DNA of 55,429 nt from Verrucomicrobiota bacterium (lineage in GTDB: Bacteria; Verrucomicrobiota; Verrucomicrobiia; Verrucomicrobiales; Akkermansiaceae), in contig JAPLUI010000190.1 in assembly GCA_026397725.1 (NCBI GenBank), positions 1 through 55,429 of the forward strand. The letters run 5' to 3'. This document shows, one piece after another, positions 44,327-53,349 of the stretch; positions within the stretch are counted from its first letter, which is position 1; every line of letters begins with the position of its first letter. The notes under the pieces were generated by a model. The model saw nothing but the letters and a program-made list of their open reading frames with translations. It did not search any database and was not told the DNA's origin. Made by a program: the position numbers and the translations under genes.

Positions 44327-46099
44327 TCAGGTGCTTTGCAGCAGGGCCTGCAAGTTCTTTTTTGAAGCTTCATGCCCGGCAATCTCTCCCTGCTTGAAAT
44401 AATGGCGAGCCATGGCGGGATCCTTGCGGATGCCAAACCCTATCGCAAAGCACACGCCAAGGTTGTTGGAAGATGTATAGTAGTTCTCATTGCACTTTTT
44501 CGAGCGGTTCCATGAATCCACAAACAACTGGAAAGCCCGCTTTTCATCGGCTTCGATACCCACGCCCTGAGCGCAGCACTGCGCCAGCAGATCCGTGGCT
44601 TTATAGTGCCCCTTCCCATGGGCCTGCTCCAGCAGTTGAATCGCCAAGGGCAGCTTTTCATGCAACGGTTTTTCGCGCAAAATCAATGCCGCCATGCGAT
44701 AATGAACATCCAAGTCCGTGTTGTTGTGGTAGTCCAGGGATGCCTGATAGAATTCCAGTGCCCTGGCACTGTCTTCGCCCACGCCGTCGCCCCCCTGCTC
44801 GTAGATGCCTGCAATATAGAAATAGCTTTCGGCAAGTCCCGCCTCCGCGGCATTTCCCAGCCAGCCCAGGGCTTCCGCCGGACTGGTCTTGGCCAGGCAT
44901 TTGCCGAGCCGCAGGCCCGCACGCTGGCACCCCCGGTTGGCCAGGATTTCCATCCCTTGCAGGAAATCCGAGTTGCTGCCCAGTTCATCCTCAGCTTGGT
45001 CCGCAATCAGATTGCCCCATGCCAACACCTGCTCCCGTGGCTGATAGTCATCCGGCATCATCACGGCCAGCCGGACCGCGCCCAAATAGTCACCCGCCTG
45101 CAACAGTGGTTCGATTTCCCCCTGGTAGTCCAGCGCAGTCGGGCCGCCGGGGCCATCCTGATGGGCTTGCTGGTAGGGAGGCTCCCCCTCCACCGGGCGT
45201 GGTTTGGCCACCAAGGTATAGGGCGATTTTGGCGGCAGCATCGGACCCAGGAGCTGCTCGCGGGAACCCGCCAGATCATAGCCAAACGGAAATGAGTCTG
45301 CATCGAGCAAGCGTTGCGTGAGAGCCTTCCAGGCCTTCTCCTGATTGCCCAATTGTTTCCAACTGGCATTGGGACAGCGCAAGGCAGCATCCACCGCATC
45401 GACCGGTTTGTCCAACGCACAGGCCAATTGATAAATCAGCAGGCCCAGGTCTTGGAAATCCTTGCGCTTCAACTCGGCTCGCCGGGTTTCCGCCGTTTCC
45501 TGCAAATCCAACAGACACACCTGCGCCTCCACCACGCGCATGGAGCTGAAGCCGACGTTATGAATGGTGACCGCGCCGTGCGGCTGATTCACGTCACCTT
45601 GATGAAGAAATGCCAGTGCCGCCCAGATCTGCTCAACGATCCGAAACAAAACGCCGTGATTCGGGCTCACCTGCTTTTCGATCAAATGATACAGCGTGAG
45701 CGGATAGTACGGCCGCACTTGATAGATGGACTTGCCGCAATGGCCGAACTCAATGACCGGGTTCACATGGGAACCACCCGCCACCACCCCCAGCGACCAT
45801 CTGAGCGCAATCTCATGCAGCAGTTTTTCATCGGCGTCCTCATCGAGGCTGCCGACACTTCCAGCCGAATGTGCCCCCGTGGCATAGGTGCTATAGCGGG
45901 AGGTATTCCAACGCTGGGTGTCAAAGGGCTTGGCCACCGGGGCCTTGTTGCTGGCCGCGCTAAAGCGTAGGACAACCTCCCCGTGGCCAACGGAACGCGC
46001 CAGTACCGAGAGATCCGCCGTGCCGCTGGAACTGCGCAGGAACTCCTGAGGCTCGTATCCAAGAGCGAGACAAACCTGCTTCAGTTGTTCTTCCAACAT
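44327..46099 (-). CDS. Pseudokinase-like protein with Sel1 repeats
   Basis: The 590-residue product has a protein-kinase-like N-terminal half: an early lobe with VVLRFSAAS and SLGVVAGGSHVNPVIEFGHC, a hinge YPLTLYHLIEKQVS, and a catalytic-loop position reading HGAVTIHNVGF (no Asp of HRD). CLLDLQE stands in place of DFG, and DFQDLGLLIYQLAC matches a helix-F region. It therefore looks catalytically dead. The C-terminal part (about 400-580) has Sel1/TPR-like repeats (AEAGLAESYFYIAGIYEQGG, SSNNLGVCFAIGFGIRKDPA). No signal peptide. It follows the lipoprotein gene by 3 bp on the minus strand and ends 4 bp from the clpV stop. Likely a regulatory scaffold, by inference. Confidence 0.7.
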   Translation of the reverse strand: MLEEQLKQVCLALGYEPQEFLRSSSGTADLSVLARSVGHGEVVLRFSAASNKAPVAKPFDTQRWNTSRYSTYATGAHSAGSVGSLDEDADEKLLHEIALRWSLGVVAGGSHVNPVIEFGHCGKSIYQVRPYYPLTLYHLIEKQVSPNHGVLFRIVEQIWAALAFLHQGDVNQPHGAVTIHNVGFSSMRVVEAQVCLLDLQETAETRRAELKRKDFQDLGLLIYQLACALDKPVDAVDAALRCPNASWKQLGNQEKAWKALTQRLLDADSFPFGYDLAGSREQLLGPMLPPKSPYTLVAKPRPVEGEPPYQQAHQDGPGGPTALDYQGEIEPLLQAGDYLGAVRLAVMMPDDYQPREQVLAWGNLIADQAEDELGSNSDFLQGMEILANRGCQRAGLRLGKCLAKTSPAEALGWLGNAAEAGLAESYFYIAGIYEQGGDGVGEDSARALEFYQASLDYHNNTDLDVHYRMAALILREKPLHEKLPLAIQLLEQAHGKGHYKATDLLAQCCAQGVGIEADEKRAFQLFVDSWNRSKKCNENYYTSSNNLGVCFAIGFGIRKDPAMARHYFKQGEIAGHEASKKNLQALLQST

Positions 46100-46102
46100 A
46101 CG

Positions 46103-46657
46103 TCAATTCTCACGCTGCCACCCGGTTGCGGTCAATTTGACCGTGATGGGATTGGCGAGCGCGCCTTTCGTGGGATCACTCCGGTCCAGCGTCAAGGGGA
46201 GTTCCAGCATCCTGGTATCGCTGCCCTTGCCGGGTGCCGCCAGCTCTGCCCACAGCACCACACAATCCGCCGGCGCAATGCTCGGCACCTTGATTTCCAC
46301 CTGGCCACCTTTGCGGAAGGTATGACTTTTCACGGTGGCACCGGTGATTCTGGAGTCACGGTATTTGACCGGACCATCAGCCACCAATCTGGCGGCGTGG
46401 TTCGCATCGGTGGAGATGGCGTCCACATGAATCGAGTCAATTTGCGCAACGCTGGAATCGGCAATCAAGGTCAGTGAAAACTCCTCCTTCTTCACGGTGC
46501 GTTTGAGAGCCAGCTCTTGGGCATCCTTCAGCTCTTTGTTCACATCGGTGGTACCACCACCAGATCCGGGGTCGGACCTAACAGTCGGCTTCGGGGCGCA
46601 TGCCGCCAAGACCCATCCCGCAACCAATAATCCGAGGATTTTCCCTGTGGTTCTCAT
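46103..46657 (-). CDS. Putative lipoprotein (possible TssJ-like role)
   Basis: The 184-residue product is taken from MRTTGKILGLLVAGWVLAAC (ATG 46657), an N-terminal lipobox [LVA]-A-A-C with Cys20; a longer frame upstream has no signal. After a Gly/Ser linker comes a beta-rich domain of about 130 residues (FSLTLIADSSVAQIDSIHV, GGQVEIKVPSIAPADCVVLW). TssJ is a small outer-membrane lipoprotein with a beta-sandwich; size, anchor and gene context fit, but I cannot see a TssJ signature, so this is a hypothesis. It is the first gene of a minus-strand pair with the pseudokinase-Sel1 gene, 144 bp from the divergent 46802 gene. Confidence 0.65.
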   Translation of the reverse strand: MRTTGKILGLLVAGWVLAACAPKPTVRSDPGSGGGTTDVNKELKDAQELALKRTVKKEEFSLTLIADSSVAQIDSIHVDAISTDANHAARLVADGPVKYRDSRITGATVKSHTFRKGGQVEIKVPSIAPADCVVLWAELAAPGKGSDTRMLELPLTLDRSDPTKGALANPITVKLTATGWQREN

Positions 46658-46801
46658 CACGGGTGCAATGGTTAGACTCCCGCCGGTGAAAGTCAAGCGT
46701 GTTTTTCGATTTTCGGCGCGGGGACCCGCCATGATTTTCGAGCATCAACTAGCGCTTGTCACGGGCTGGCACCGGGGCTAGCATGGGCTTGGAAGCGCAC
46801 C

Positions 46802-48724
46802 ATGACAGAACCGAGAGAGTGGGAACTTGTGGATCTTGAGTTGCAGGAGATGCCCGGCCTGTGCCTGGTCGCATCCTGCCAGCCCGACGGCAGCTTGAGA
46901 CCGCGGGTCGTGGCGCAACCCAAGGGGGCCGTGGCGTATGCGGCGGCCTGGTGCGACAAGGCGGGCGAGGTCAAGGAATGGTTTGATTTGTGGGTGCAGG
47001 ATGTCGGCTCATGGCACTTGGCCCTCAACCGACAGCTCATGATCATTGCCAACCCCGCCTTGGATCGGCACTGGCTCGCATGGGTCAAGGGCTTGGCCAG
47101 TACCCAGCCCGAAAACTTTTTTCATGTGGGTTGGGAGTGGCAGCCAGGTCCGGTGCTTTGGCTAAGCCCTGATGGACGGTCGCGGCTGCAAGCGGAAACC
47201 CGGTGGGTGCTATGTACCAATGACGCGATCTTGAGGAAGTACCGGCTGGCATCGTACACGGATTCGCTGCATCGCTACTTGTGGGATCAGGAGGAAACCA
47301 GCCCCCGGTTTCTGGCGACGACCCCCGCTGCGCCCGAGGGACCGGTCACCACCGCGCTGGGTGCGGTCTTTGGCCATGCGATTCCTATCAACCGGGATGG
47401 TGCCTTGATGGCGCTGCGGCGCTCATACGCCCTGCCGCTCGGCGATTTCGCCGACGCTCTCTCTAACCGGGCGAGCCCTCCCGACATCCGCGAGGCATTG
47501 CGCAATCCCGTGCTCGGCGCCAATGCCAAGCTTCTCGATCGGGCAGGCCTGGGCCACAAGAGTCCCGGATTCTTTTTCACCAAGAACCAGATTTCCAGCC
47601 ATCTGTGTGAAGTGCTCCACTTGAAGCTTGCAGCCCTGCACGGCGTTTTGGTGGCTACCAAGAGCGCCATCCAACAGACCGCCTGCCCGTTCCTGGGGCT
47701 TGGCGTCGATTCATTCGGAGTGTCGTTATCCCAGGCCGAGACCGCGCTGCCGTTTCTGTGGACGCATCAGGTGAGTCTGCAGTCGCCTCCCCAGTGCATC
47801 CGAATCGAAGTCGGTGATGTCAAGGAACCCTGTTTCATGCCGCATGCGGATTTGGGACGATCGGTCTATCGCAGCCCGCATGCGGCAAATGAGGCCCGGG
47901 GGCTGGCAAGGGTGCGCATCCGCAAGGTTTCCGAGCCTGACGACCAGGGCCTGGTGGTCATGGAAGGGACCTTGCTCAGTGAAGAGTCCATTCACGCCGG
48001 ACGCTTGGACTTGCTTGGCTTGGAATGGGTTTTGCCAAGAGGTGGCAGACTCCAACTCTATGCCAAAATCGAGGGGAAAACCGGCGAAGTGGCCGGCGAA
48101 TACCGGTTTTGCACACTGCAAACCAAACTGCCCCAGGAATTGCGGGAGTGGCTGGCTGGTGGCAGGAACACGCTCAGCTCCGACCGGGTGCAATTCCATT
48201 TGCTGCCGCGCGTGGGGACGCCGTGTGACTTGTACTCCCTCGGGGTCATCGCCCTGAGAATCCTGCTCCACAATCCGGAAGGCCATGCCGCTGCGTTGGA
48301 CGACTTGCTGAGCCTGACCAGACTCTATCGGTTGCGGCACAGCAATGGCGATTGGAACACCGGAACGGCATCACTCGCGGAGTTTGTCAGAACCGGAGAA
48401 GCCGGCACCTTGGCCGAAAATCTCAGCCCCCATTGGATGCTCGTCAATGGCGACATGAGTTCTCAAGATGCGTTTTGTGAAATTCCAGCCCCGCTCTGGT
48501 GGGCAACCCTTGATTTCATCAGCCGCCTCTTTCCAGGGGAAGCTGCGGATGCCTTCTGCAAGAACCATGACGATTTCCAACCCCGGGCCTTGCAGGAGGT
48601 GTTTGCCGAACCCATCGCAGTCCTCGAATCCCTGCTTGGCCGCACTCGCGAAATGCTCTTTGGCAATCCAAGCGGCAACCGCGAACTCCTCAACGTGATC
48701 CGACAGGTCAGGAATTCAACCTGA
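46802..48724 (+). CDS. Large degenerate kinase-like protein of unknown function
   Basis: The 640-residue product has no recognised enzyme domain. The segment RVGTPCDLYSLGVIALRILL (about residues 469-490) is the helix F/αF-like D-x-[YW]-S-L-G-V signature of protein kinases, and the preceding MEGTLLSEESIHAGRLDLLG may be a lobe remnant. No ATP lysine or HRD motif is apparent, so it is a pseudokinase or an unrelated fold with a chance match. The N-terminal 170 residues (AYAAAWCDKAGEVKEWFDLW, FFHVGWEWQPGPVLWLSPDG) are unfamiliar. Divergent from the lipoprotein gene (144 bp), it flanks the right end of the T6SS locus. Confidence 0.6.
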   Translation: MTEPREWELVDLELQEMPGLCLVASCQPDGSLRPRVVAQPKGAVAYAAAWCDKAGEVKEWFDLWVQDVGSWHLALNRQLMIIANPALDRHWLAWVKGLASTQPENFFHVGWEWQPGPVLWLSPDGRSRLQAETRWVLCTNDAILRKYRLASYTDSLHRYLWDQEETSPRFLATTPAAPEGPVTTALGAVFGHAIPINRDGALMALRRSYALPLGDFADALSNRASPPDIREALRNPVLGANAKLLDRAGLGHKSPGFFFTKNQISSHLCEVLHLKLAALHGVLVATKSAIQQTACPFLGLGVDSFGVSLSQAETALPFLWTHQVSLQSPPQCIRIEVGDVKEPCFMPHADLGRSVYRSPHAANEARGLARVRIRKVSEPDDQGLVVMEGTLLSEESIHAGRLDLLGLEWVLPRGGRLQLYAKIEGKTGEVAGEYRFCTLQTKLPQELREWLAGGRNTLSSDRVQFHLLPRVGTPCDLYSLGVIALRILLHNPEGHAAALDDLLSLTRLYRLRHSNGDWNTGTASLAEFVRTGEAGTLAENLSPHWMLVNGDMSSQDAFCEIPAPLWWATLDFISRLFPGEAADAFCKNHDDFQPRALQEVFAEPIAVLESLLGRTREMLFGNPSGNRELLNVIRQVRNST

Positions 48725-49110
48725 ACAGAATCTTGAGCAGCGGGCACCGTGGATGCTTTGGGATGATGCCACGTCCCGGCCGCGGCAAGCGCAAGCAAGG
48801 TCACCGTATCGCCGATTCTGCCACTTGAAGATTGCATGATCAAATCAGCGCAAGCCATGACACCGCATCGGCACTGCGGCCACCCGACAACCCATGACCC
48901 CGCCAGATGGGGCCCCTGGTTGAAGATTGTTCACCACGGATTTCACGGGCATTGCGTCCGCGACCACGGCAACGACCGTGCCGGGCTCGCGCGGCCCGCT
49001 CGCTGTTTCGCTGCGCACGCCTTTGAGATCGGCCGACGGCAGGGCCTCGCTGAAGCGGGTGCCGCCCGTCAAGTCCGTGGCAGTTTCCCGATGGTCCCGG
49101 ATCACCCTGC
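48725..49110. other. Gene-poor stretch between the kinase-like gene and the yebC-type gene
   Basis: This 386-bp segment has no gene I can support. A minus-strand frame at 48845-49105 would encode 86 residues from GTG (MIRDHRETATDLTGGTRFSE...), starting 5 bp after the yebC stop, but it lacks a ribosome binding site and a recognisable fold. It could be a decayed gene or a short unknown one. Composition is like the flanking coding DNA. Confidence 0.4.
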
Positions 49111-49821
49111 TCAGGCGATGTTGGTGAACACCGCCTGCACGTCGTCGTCGTCCTCAATGCGGTCGAGAATTCGCTCGACGTCCTGCATTTGCTCCTCGGT
49201 CAGTTCGATCGGCTGGGTGGGCAGACGCTTGAGACTGGCCTTGGTGGCCGCCAACCCCGATTTTTCCACCGCATGGCACAGGCTGGCAAAGGCGCTGTAT
49301 TCACCGAGTACAGAGACGATGCCGTCCTCGACCGGCATTTCCTCCAGCCCGGCATCGATGAGTTCGAGTTCGAGTTCCTCCAGATTGACTCCCTCCGGCA
49401 CGGGAAACTCGATCACGGTCTTGCGCGAGAACATGAAGTCCAGCGAACCGGAGTTGACGAGTTGGCCGTTGTTTTTGTTGAAAATGGTTTTCAGGTTGGT
49501 CACCGAGCGGTTGGAGTTGTCGGTGGCGCACTCGATGAAAAACAACGAGCCGTGCGGACCTTTGCCCTCGTAGCTCACTTCGATGATGTCGGCGGCGTCC
49601 TTGCCGGCGGCACGCTTGATGGCGGCCTCGATGTTTTCGCGCGAGAGGTTCTGGGCCTTGGCGTTGTTGATGGCCACGCGCAGCGGCGCGTTGCTTTCCG
49701 GCTCCGGCCCGCCGTTCTTGGCGGCGAGGGTGATCGACTTGGCCAGCTTGGGAAACACCTTGGACATCGTGGCCCAACGCGATTCCTTGGCCCGGCGGCG
49801 GCATTCAAAGGCTCTTCCCAT
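49111..49821 (-). CDS. yebC: YebC/PmpR-family DNA-binding regulator or translation factor
   Basis: The 236-residue product starts MGRAFECRRRAKESRWATMS, the usual beginning of the group of this family with a modified N-terminus, and continues with the conserved FPKLAKSITLAAKNGGPEPE, LRVAINNAKAQNLSRENIEA and IKRAAGKD. The second domain ends KSGLAATKASLKRLPTQPIE. Members either regulate transcription (PmpR) or assist ribosomes at polyproline stretches (YebC2/TACO1). Length matches the family (about 240). Its start faces the ThuA-like gene with 208 bp between start codons. Confidence 0.93.
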   Translation of the reverse strand: MGRAFECRRRAKESRWATMSKVFPKLAKSITLAAKNGGPEPESNAPLRVAINNAKAQNLSRENIEAAIKRAAGKDAADIIEVSYEGKGPHGSLFFIECATDNSNRSVTNLKTIFNKNNGQLVNSGSLDFMFSRKTVIEFPVPEGVNLEELELELIDAGLEEMPVEDGIVSVLGEYSAFASLCHAVEKSGLAATKASLKRLPTQPIELTEEQMQDVERILDRIEDDDDVQAVFTNIA

Positions 49822-50029
49822 GGTTCGTTTGGTGCGGGTTCCCGGGGACTCCCCGGCACGCGGATTGAAGCATGCCCGCCGCGAAGCTCAAGACCGGAAT
49901 GGCATGCACCCCGCAGAAATTGGCTTGCATGCGGGGGCCGGGTGGGATAGATTCCGTTTCTATCAACCTTGCGACGGCGGCCCCCCGGTGGGGACGGCCC
50001 GAGTGATTACCAAGCAACAAGAACAAACG

Positions 50030-50770
50030 ATGAAACATATCCTAATGACGGCGGTGGTGCTGGGCGTGGCGGGCGGCTGTATGGCGGCGCCGCAGAAAAC
50101 GGTCGTGGTGTGGTCCGAAGGGACGGCTCCGACCAATGTCTATCCGAACGATATCAACGCGGTGATTGCCGCAGGGCTGCGGGCGGCGGCGGAGATGAAG
50201 GATTGGAACGTGGTGGTCGCAAACCTGAGCGACCCGGAGCAGGGCTTGCCGGACACCTTGCTCGCCAAGACCGACGTGCTGGTTTGGTGGGGCCATAAGA
50301 AACATGGCGAGGTGAAAGACGAACTGGCGAGCAAGATTGCCAAGCGCGTCAAGGAAGAGGGCATGGGCTTCATCGCGTTGCACTCCGCGCACTTCGCCAA
50401 GCCCAACAAACTGCTGATGGGCACGGCGTGTACCTTCGCGGCGTACGTCAGCGACAACAAGGAAACGGTGATCAAGGTCACTGCGGCCGAGCATCCCATC
50501 GCCAAAGGCGTGGCCAAGGAGTTTACCATCGAAAACGAGGAACGCTACAGCGACCCTTATGCCGTGCCTCCCACCACCGCGACGCCGTTGGGCGGCACCC
50601 ACCTCCACAAGGACGGCGTGAAGGAAGAAAGCATCCAAGGCTACTGCTGGACCGTGGGCAAGGGAAACTACTTCTACTTCCAGGCCGGGCATGAAACCAA
50701 CCCGATCTATTTCCAGCCCGAGATCCGCAAGATCATGGCCAATGCCGTGCTCTGGGCGGCGCGGAAATAG
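50030..50770 (+). CDS. Secreted ThuA-like domain protein
   Basis: The 246-residue product starts at MKHILMTAVVLGVAGGCMAA, a signal peptide (an in-frame extension back to 49583 overlaps yebC and is rejected). The mature part has the ThuA glutamine-amidotransferase-like fold: DVLVWWGHKKHGEVKDELAS, GMGFIALHSAHFAKPNKLLM, then TAAEHPIAKGVAKEFTIENE and PYAVPPTTATPLGGTHLHKD. ThuA proteins are often associated with sugar catabolism in PVC bacteria; the substrate is not known. Periplasmic or exported. Single gene, convergent with the following minus-strand gene. Confidence 0.88.
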   Translation: MKHILMTAVVLGVAGGCMAAPQKTVVVWSEGTAPTNVYPNDINAVIAAGLRAAAEMKDWNVVVANLSDPEQGLPDTLLAKTDVLVWWGHKKHGEVKDELASKIAKRVKEEGMGFIALHSAHFAKPNKLLMGTACTFAAYVSDNKETVIKVTAAEHPIAKGVAKEFTIENEERYSDPYAVPPTTATPLGGTHLHKDGVKEESIQGYCWTVGKGNYFYFQAGHETNPIYFQPEIRKIMANAVLWAARK

Positions 50771-50800
50771 CCGGCGGAGCACGCCCCCTTGGCTGGCAGA

Positions 50801-53338
50801 CTAAGGTCCGTGCTCTATCAATGCCCTCGGCGCGGTCAGGAACCCGTCCTCATCGAGACAAGCTCCGTGCGGCAAGGCGAGGCCGGCGGCGGGAGCGGCC
50901 GGACCGTGGGCTCGCGGTTGACCATCGGCAGCCCTCGCGATGAACCATCCCGGCAGCAGTCTGCCCCAGGTGCCGGGCTTGCTGCCGCGCTGCGCACCTT
51001 TCGAGTTGGATGCCAGCGGCGGATCCGGCATCGACATCGCCACCACCACGCCCGCCAGCGCCAAACACGGGCAATGCAGCACGCCCGCACCCTCGAAGGG
51101 CACGGCGGCCTGCCCGCTGAAATCGTAAAACACCAGGTTCCTAACGAAGGCTGCGGTGGCCAGTGCCGTCCGCAACGGGTCGCCGCCAACCCATGGGCCG
51201 CCGACCTCCTGCGGCAGTCTGGACCGCAGTTCCAGCGGCGCTTGATACAACTCCGCGAACGCCCCAAACAGCCCCGGCAATGCCGCCACCACCGGATCCC
51301 CCGCCAGTGCGGCAATGGCATGCCGCCGTTGCAGCGCATTGACCTGGCCGATCTGATAGCCATTGATCCACACCTGCCGCCGCGCCTCCTCACCGAAACC
51401 GCGCACCCGCTCGGCAGCGCTGCCACGCGGTACCCTAACCCGCCAGCCGGGCGCATTGAAGCGTCCGTCGATGGCCTCCGCCGAGGCTTGCAGCATGGCC
51501 TCGCGCAGGCTCTCAAGGTCCGCCCTGGCCGGTGCGATCCGCTCGCCAAACGCCACGGTCAGCCCATAGCGGAATGCCTGATCGGGCCACTTGCCGAAAA
51601 ACCGACCGCGTTCGAACGAGAAGATCGAGCCCCATGAGCCATCACACCACAGCGGCACGAGCGGATGTCCGGCCTTTCTTGCGATCAACGCGAACCCGCG
51701 TTGCAGTTGGCTCAGGGTACCGGTGCGGGTCAGTTGTCCCTCGGGAAACAGGCACACGGTATCGCCCTGACGCAGGGCTGCGATGATGATGCGAATCGCC
51801 TCGCGCGGCTGCTCGCGATTGATGCTCACCGTATCAAAAAAACCCACGAACCAGCGCACCGCACGCACCTTCATGAACGCCTCATCCATCACGAAACGCA
51901 CCGGTCGCCCGCAGGCTGCCGAGATGAAAAACGCGTCGGCATAGGTCACATGATTTGGCAGCAACAACACTCCGCCCTGCGGCGGCAGTCGCTCGAAATG
52001 CAGCGTGCGAACATGATAGATCGAGCGCACCAGCGTGGCCGCGAGCACCCGGATGAAATGCCCCGGCAGCAGGCGGATGATGAACAGGGTCATCAACGCG
52101 CAGAGCAGGCCCGCAAGCGCAATCTGCACGCGCAGCCCCAGGATGGCATCGAGCCCGCACCGATGGGTGAGCACGGCAATCCCTTCAACCACTCCCGCCG
52201 CGAGCATGCCCGCAAAACAATCCTGAAGATTCACCGCCGATTGCAGCTCGCCCCGCTGGTCGGCCGGATAGCGGTCCTGCACCCACGCATTCAGCGGCGC
52301 CAGGAACACCGCCGAACCCAAGGCCAACAACACCAGCGCAGCCATGAACCACCCGCCACCTAACGGCAGGCAGGCAATCAGCATGGCCAGCAGCGTCACC
52401 GCCACGCCCGCCACCGGCACCCAGCCCAGTTCGATCCGCCGCCGCAACAAATACGCCGCCAGCCCGAAGCCCGCAATCATGCCCAGCGACGCCGCTCCCA
52501 TGAACTCCGAGGACAAGGTGCCGAAGCCCTCGTGCCCACCCGTCATCACTTTGGCCAGCTTCACCGACCACAGGTTGATGAAGGTGGCCAAACCCCAGAA
52601 AAACGCCATGCCAAAGGATGCCTGGCGCAGTGGGGCATCCCGCCACAGGTCTTTCAAATGGCCAAAATGCTGCACCAAGAGTCCTGCGTGCAAGGGCACC
52701 CCGCCTGGCGCGGGCACTCGCGGCACCACCCATGCCAGGGCCAGGGCCGGCACCGCACCCAGCGTGAGCATCAGCAGCGGCAGCAGCGCCGCCGCCCAGG
52801 CCACCGCCTCGCTGCCACCCATCGCCCGGTAGCGGAAATCATAAATCCAGCCCGCCAGAATCTGCCCCGCCAACATCCCTAACATTGCTGTCATCTGTTG
52901 GATACCCGCGGCAAACCCGAGATGCCGCGAGCCTAACAACTCCTTGTTGCTGCCGATCTTGGCCGGGCTGAAAAACGCCGCCTGCGTGGCGAGGGCGAAA
53001 AACCCCAGCATCGCCACCCGCATGTCGCGCATCGCCACCGCCGCACAGATCGACGCGAGGATGAGCACCTGGGCCACCGCGGCACCCAACATCACGTCGC
53101 GTTTCGAATAGCGGTCGCTCATCCATCCGGCCAGGGGGGCGAACAACACGTATGGCAATGCAATCAGCATGGCCGCCCAGGATTCCACCGCGACACTCAC
53201 CGCCCCGCCCAGCGACACCAGGATGAACTGCGCGACCTTGTCATTGAACGCATTCTGCGTCTGCTGCACGATCATGCTCCAAAACCCCACCCAACGACGG
53301 CGCGTCGGCGTGTCGGTGCAGGCGTCCTCCGGCGTCAT
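50801..53338 (-). CDS. LplT-like MFS transporter fused to PlsC-type acyltransferase
   Basis: The 845-residue product (from MTPEDACTDT, ATG 53338) begins with about 12 membrane helices of an LplT-type lysophospholipid flippase (QNAFNDKVAQFILVSL, PYVLFAPLAGWMSDRYSKRD). A PlsC glycerophosphate acyltransferase domain follows with NHVTYAD (residues 462-468, HxxxxD) and FPEGQLTRTG. A C-terminal region of about 200 residues includes LHCPCLALAGVVVAMSMPDP and GTWGRLLPGWF, the latter recalling the late part of AMP-forming synthetases as in Aas. The full acyl-ACP synthetase is absent, so it may be a shortened LplT-Aas. It probably remodels lysophospholipids at the inner membrane. It lies 11 bp after glyS. 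Confidence 0.85.
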   Translation of the reverse strand: MTPEDACTDTPTRRRWVGFWSMIVQQTQNAFNDKVAQFILVSLGGAVSVAVESWAAMLIALPYVLFAPLAGWMSDRYSKRDVMLGAAVAQVLILASICAAVAMRDMRVAMLGFFALATQAAFFSPAKIGSNKELLGSRHLGFAAGIQQMTAMLGMLAGQILAGWIYDFRYRAMGGSEAVAWAAALLPLLMLTLGAVPALALAWVVPRVPAPGGVPLHAGLLVQHFGHLKDLWRDAPLRQASFGMAFFWGLATFINLWSVKLAKVMTGGHEGFGTLSSEFMGAASLGMIAGFGLAAYLLRRRIELGWVPVAGVAVTLLAMLIACLPLGGGWFMAALVLLALGSAVFLAPLNAWVQDRYPADQRGELQSAVNLQDCFAGMLAAGVVEGIAVLTHRCGLDAILGLRVQIALAGLLCALMTLFIIRLLPGHFIRVLAATLVRSIYHVRTLHFERLPPQGGVLLLPNHVTYADAFFISAACGRPVRFVMDEAFMKVRAVRWFVGFFDTVSINREQPREAIRIIIAALRQGDTVCLFPEGQLTRTGTLSQLQRGFALIARKAGHPLVPLWCDGSWGSIFSFERGRFFGKWPDQAFRYGLTVAFGERIAPARADLESLREAMLQASAEAIDGRFNAPGWRVRVPRGSAAERVRGFGEEARRQVWINGYQIGQVNALQRRHAIAALAGDPVVAALPGLFGAFAELYQAPLELRSRLPQEVGGPWVGGDPLRTALATAAFVRNLVFYDFSGQAAVPFEGAGVLHCPCLALAGVVVAMSMPDPPLASNSKGAQRGSKPGTWGRLLPGWFIARAADGQPRAHGPAAPAAGLALPHGACLDEDGFLTAPRALIEHGP

Positions 53339-53349
53339 GGACAAACCGC

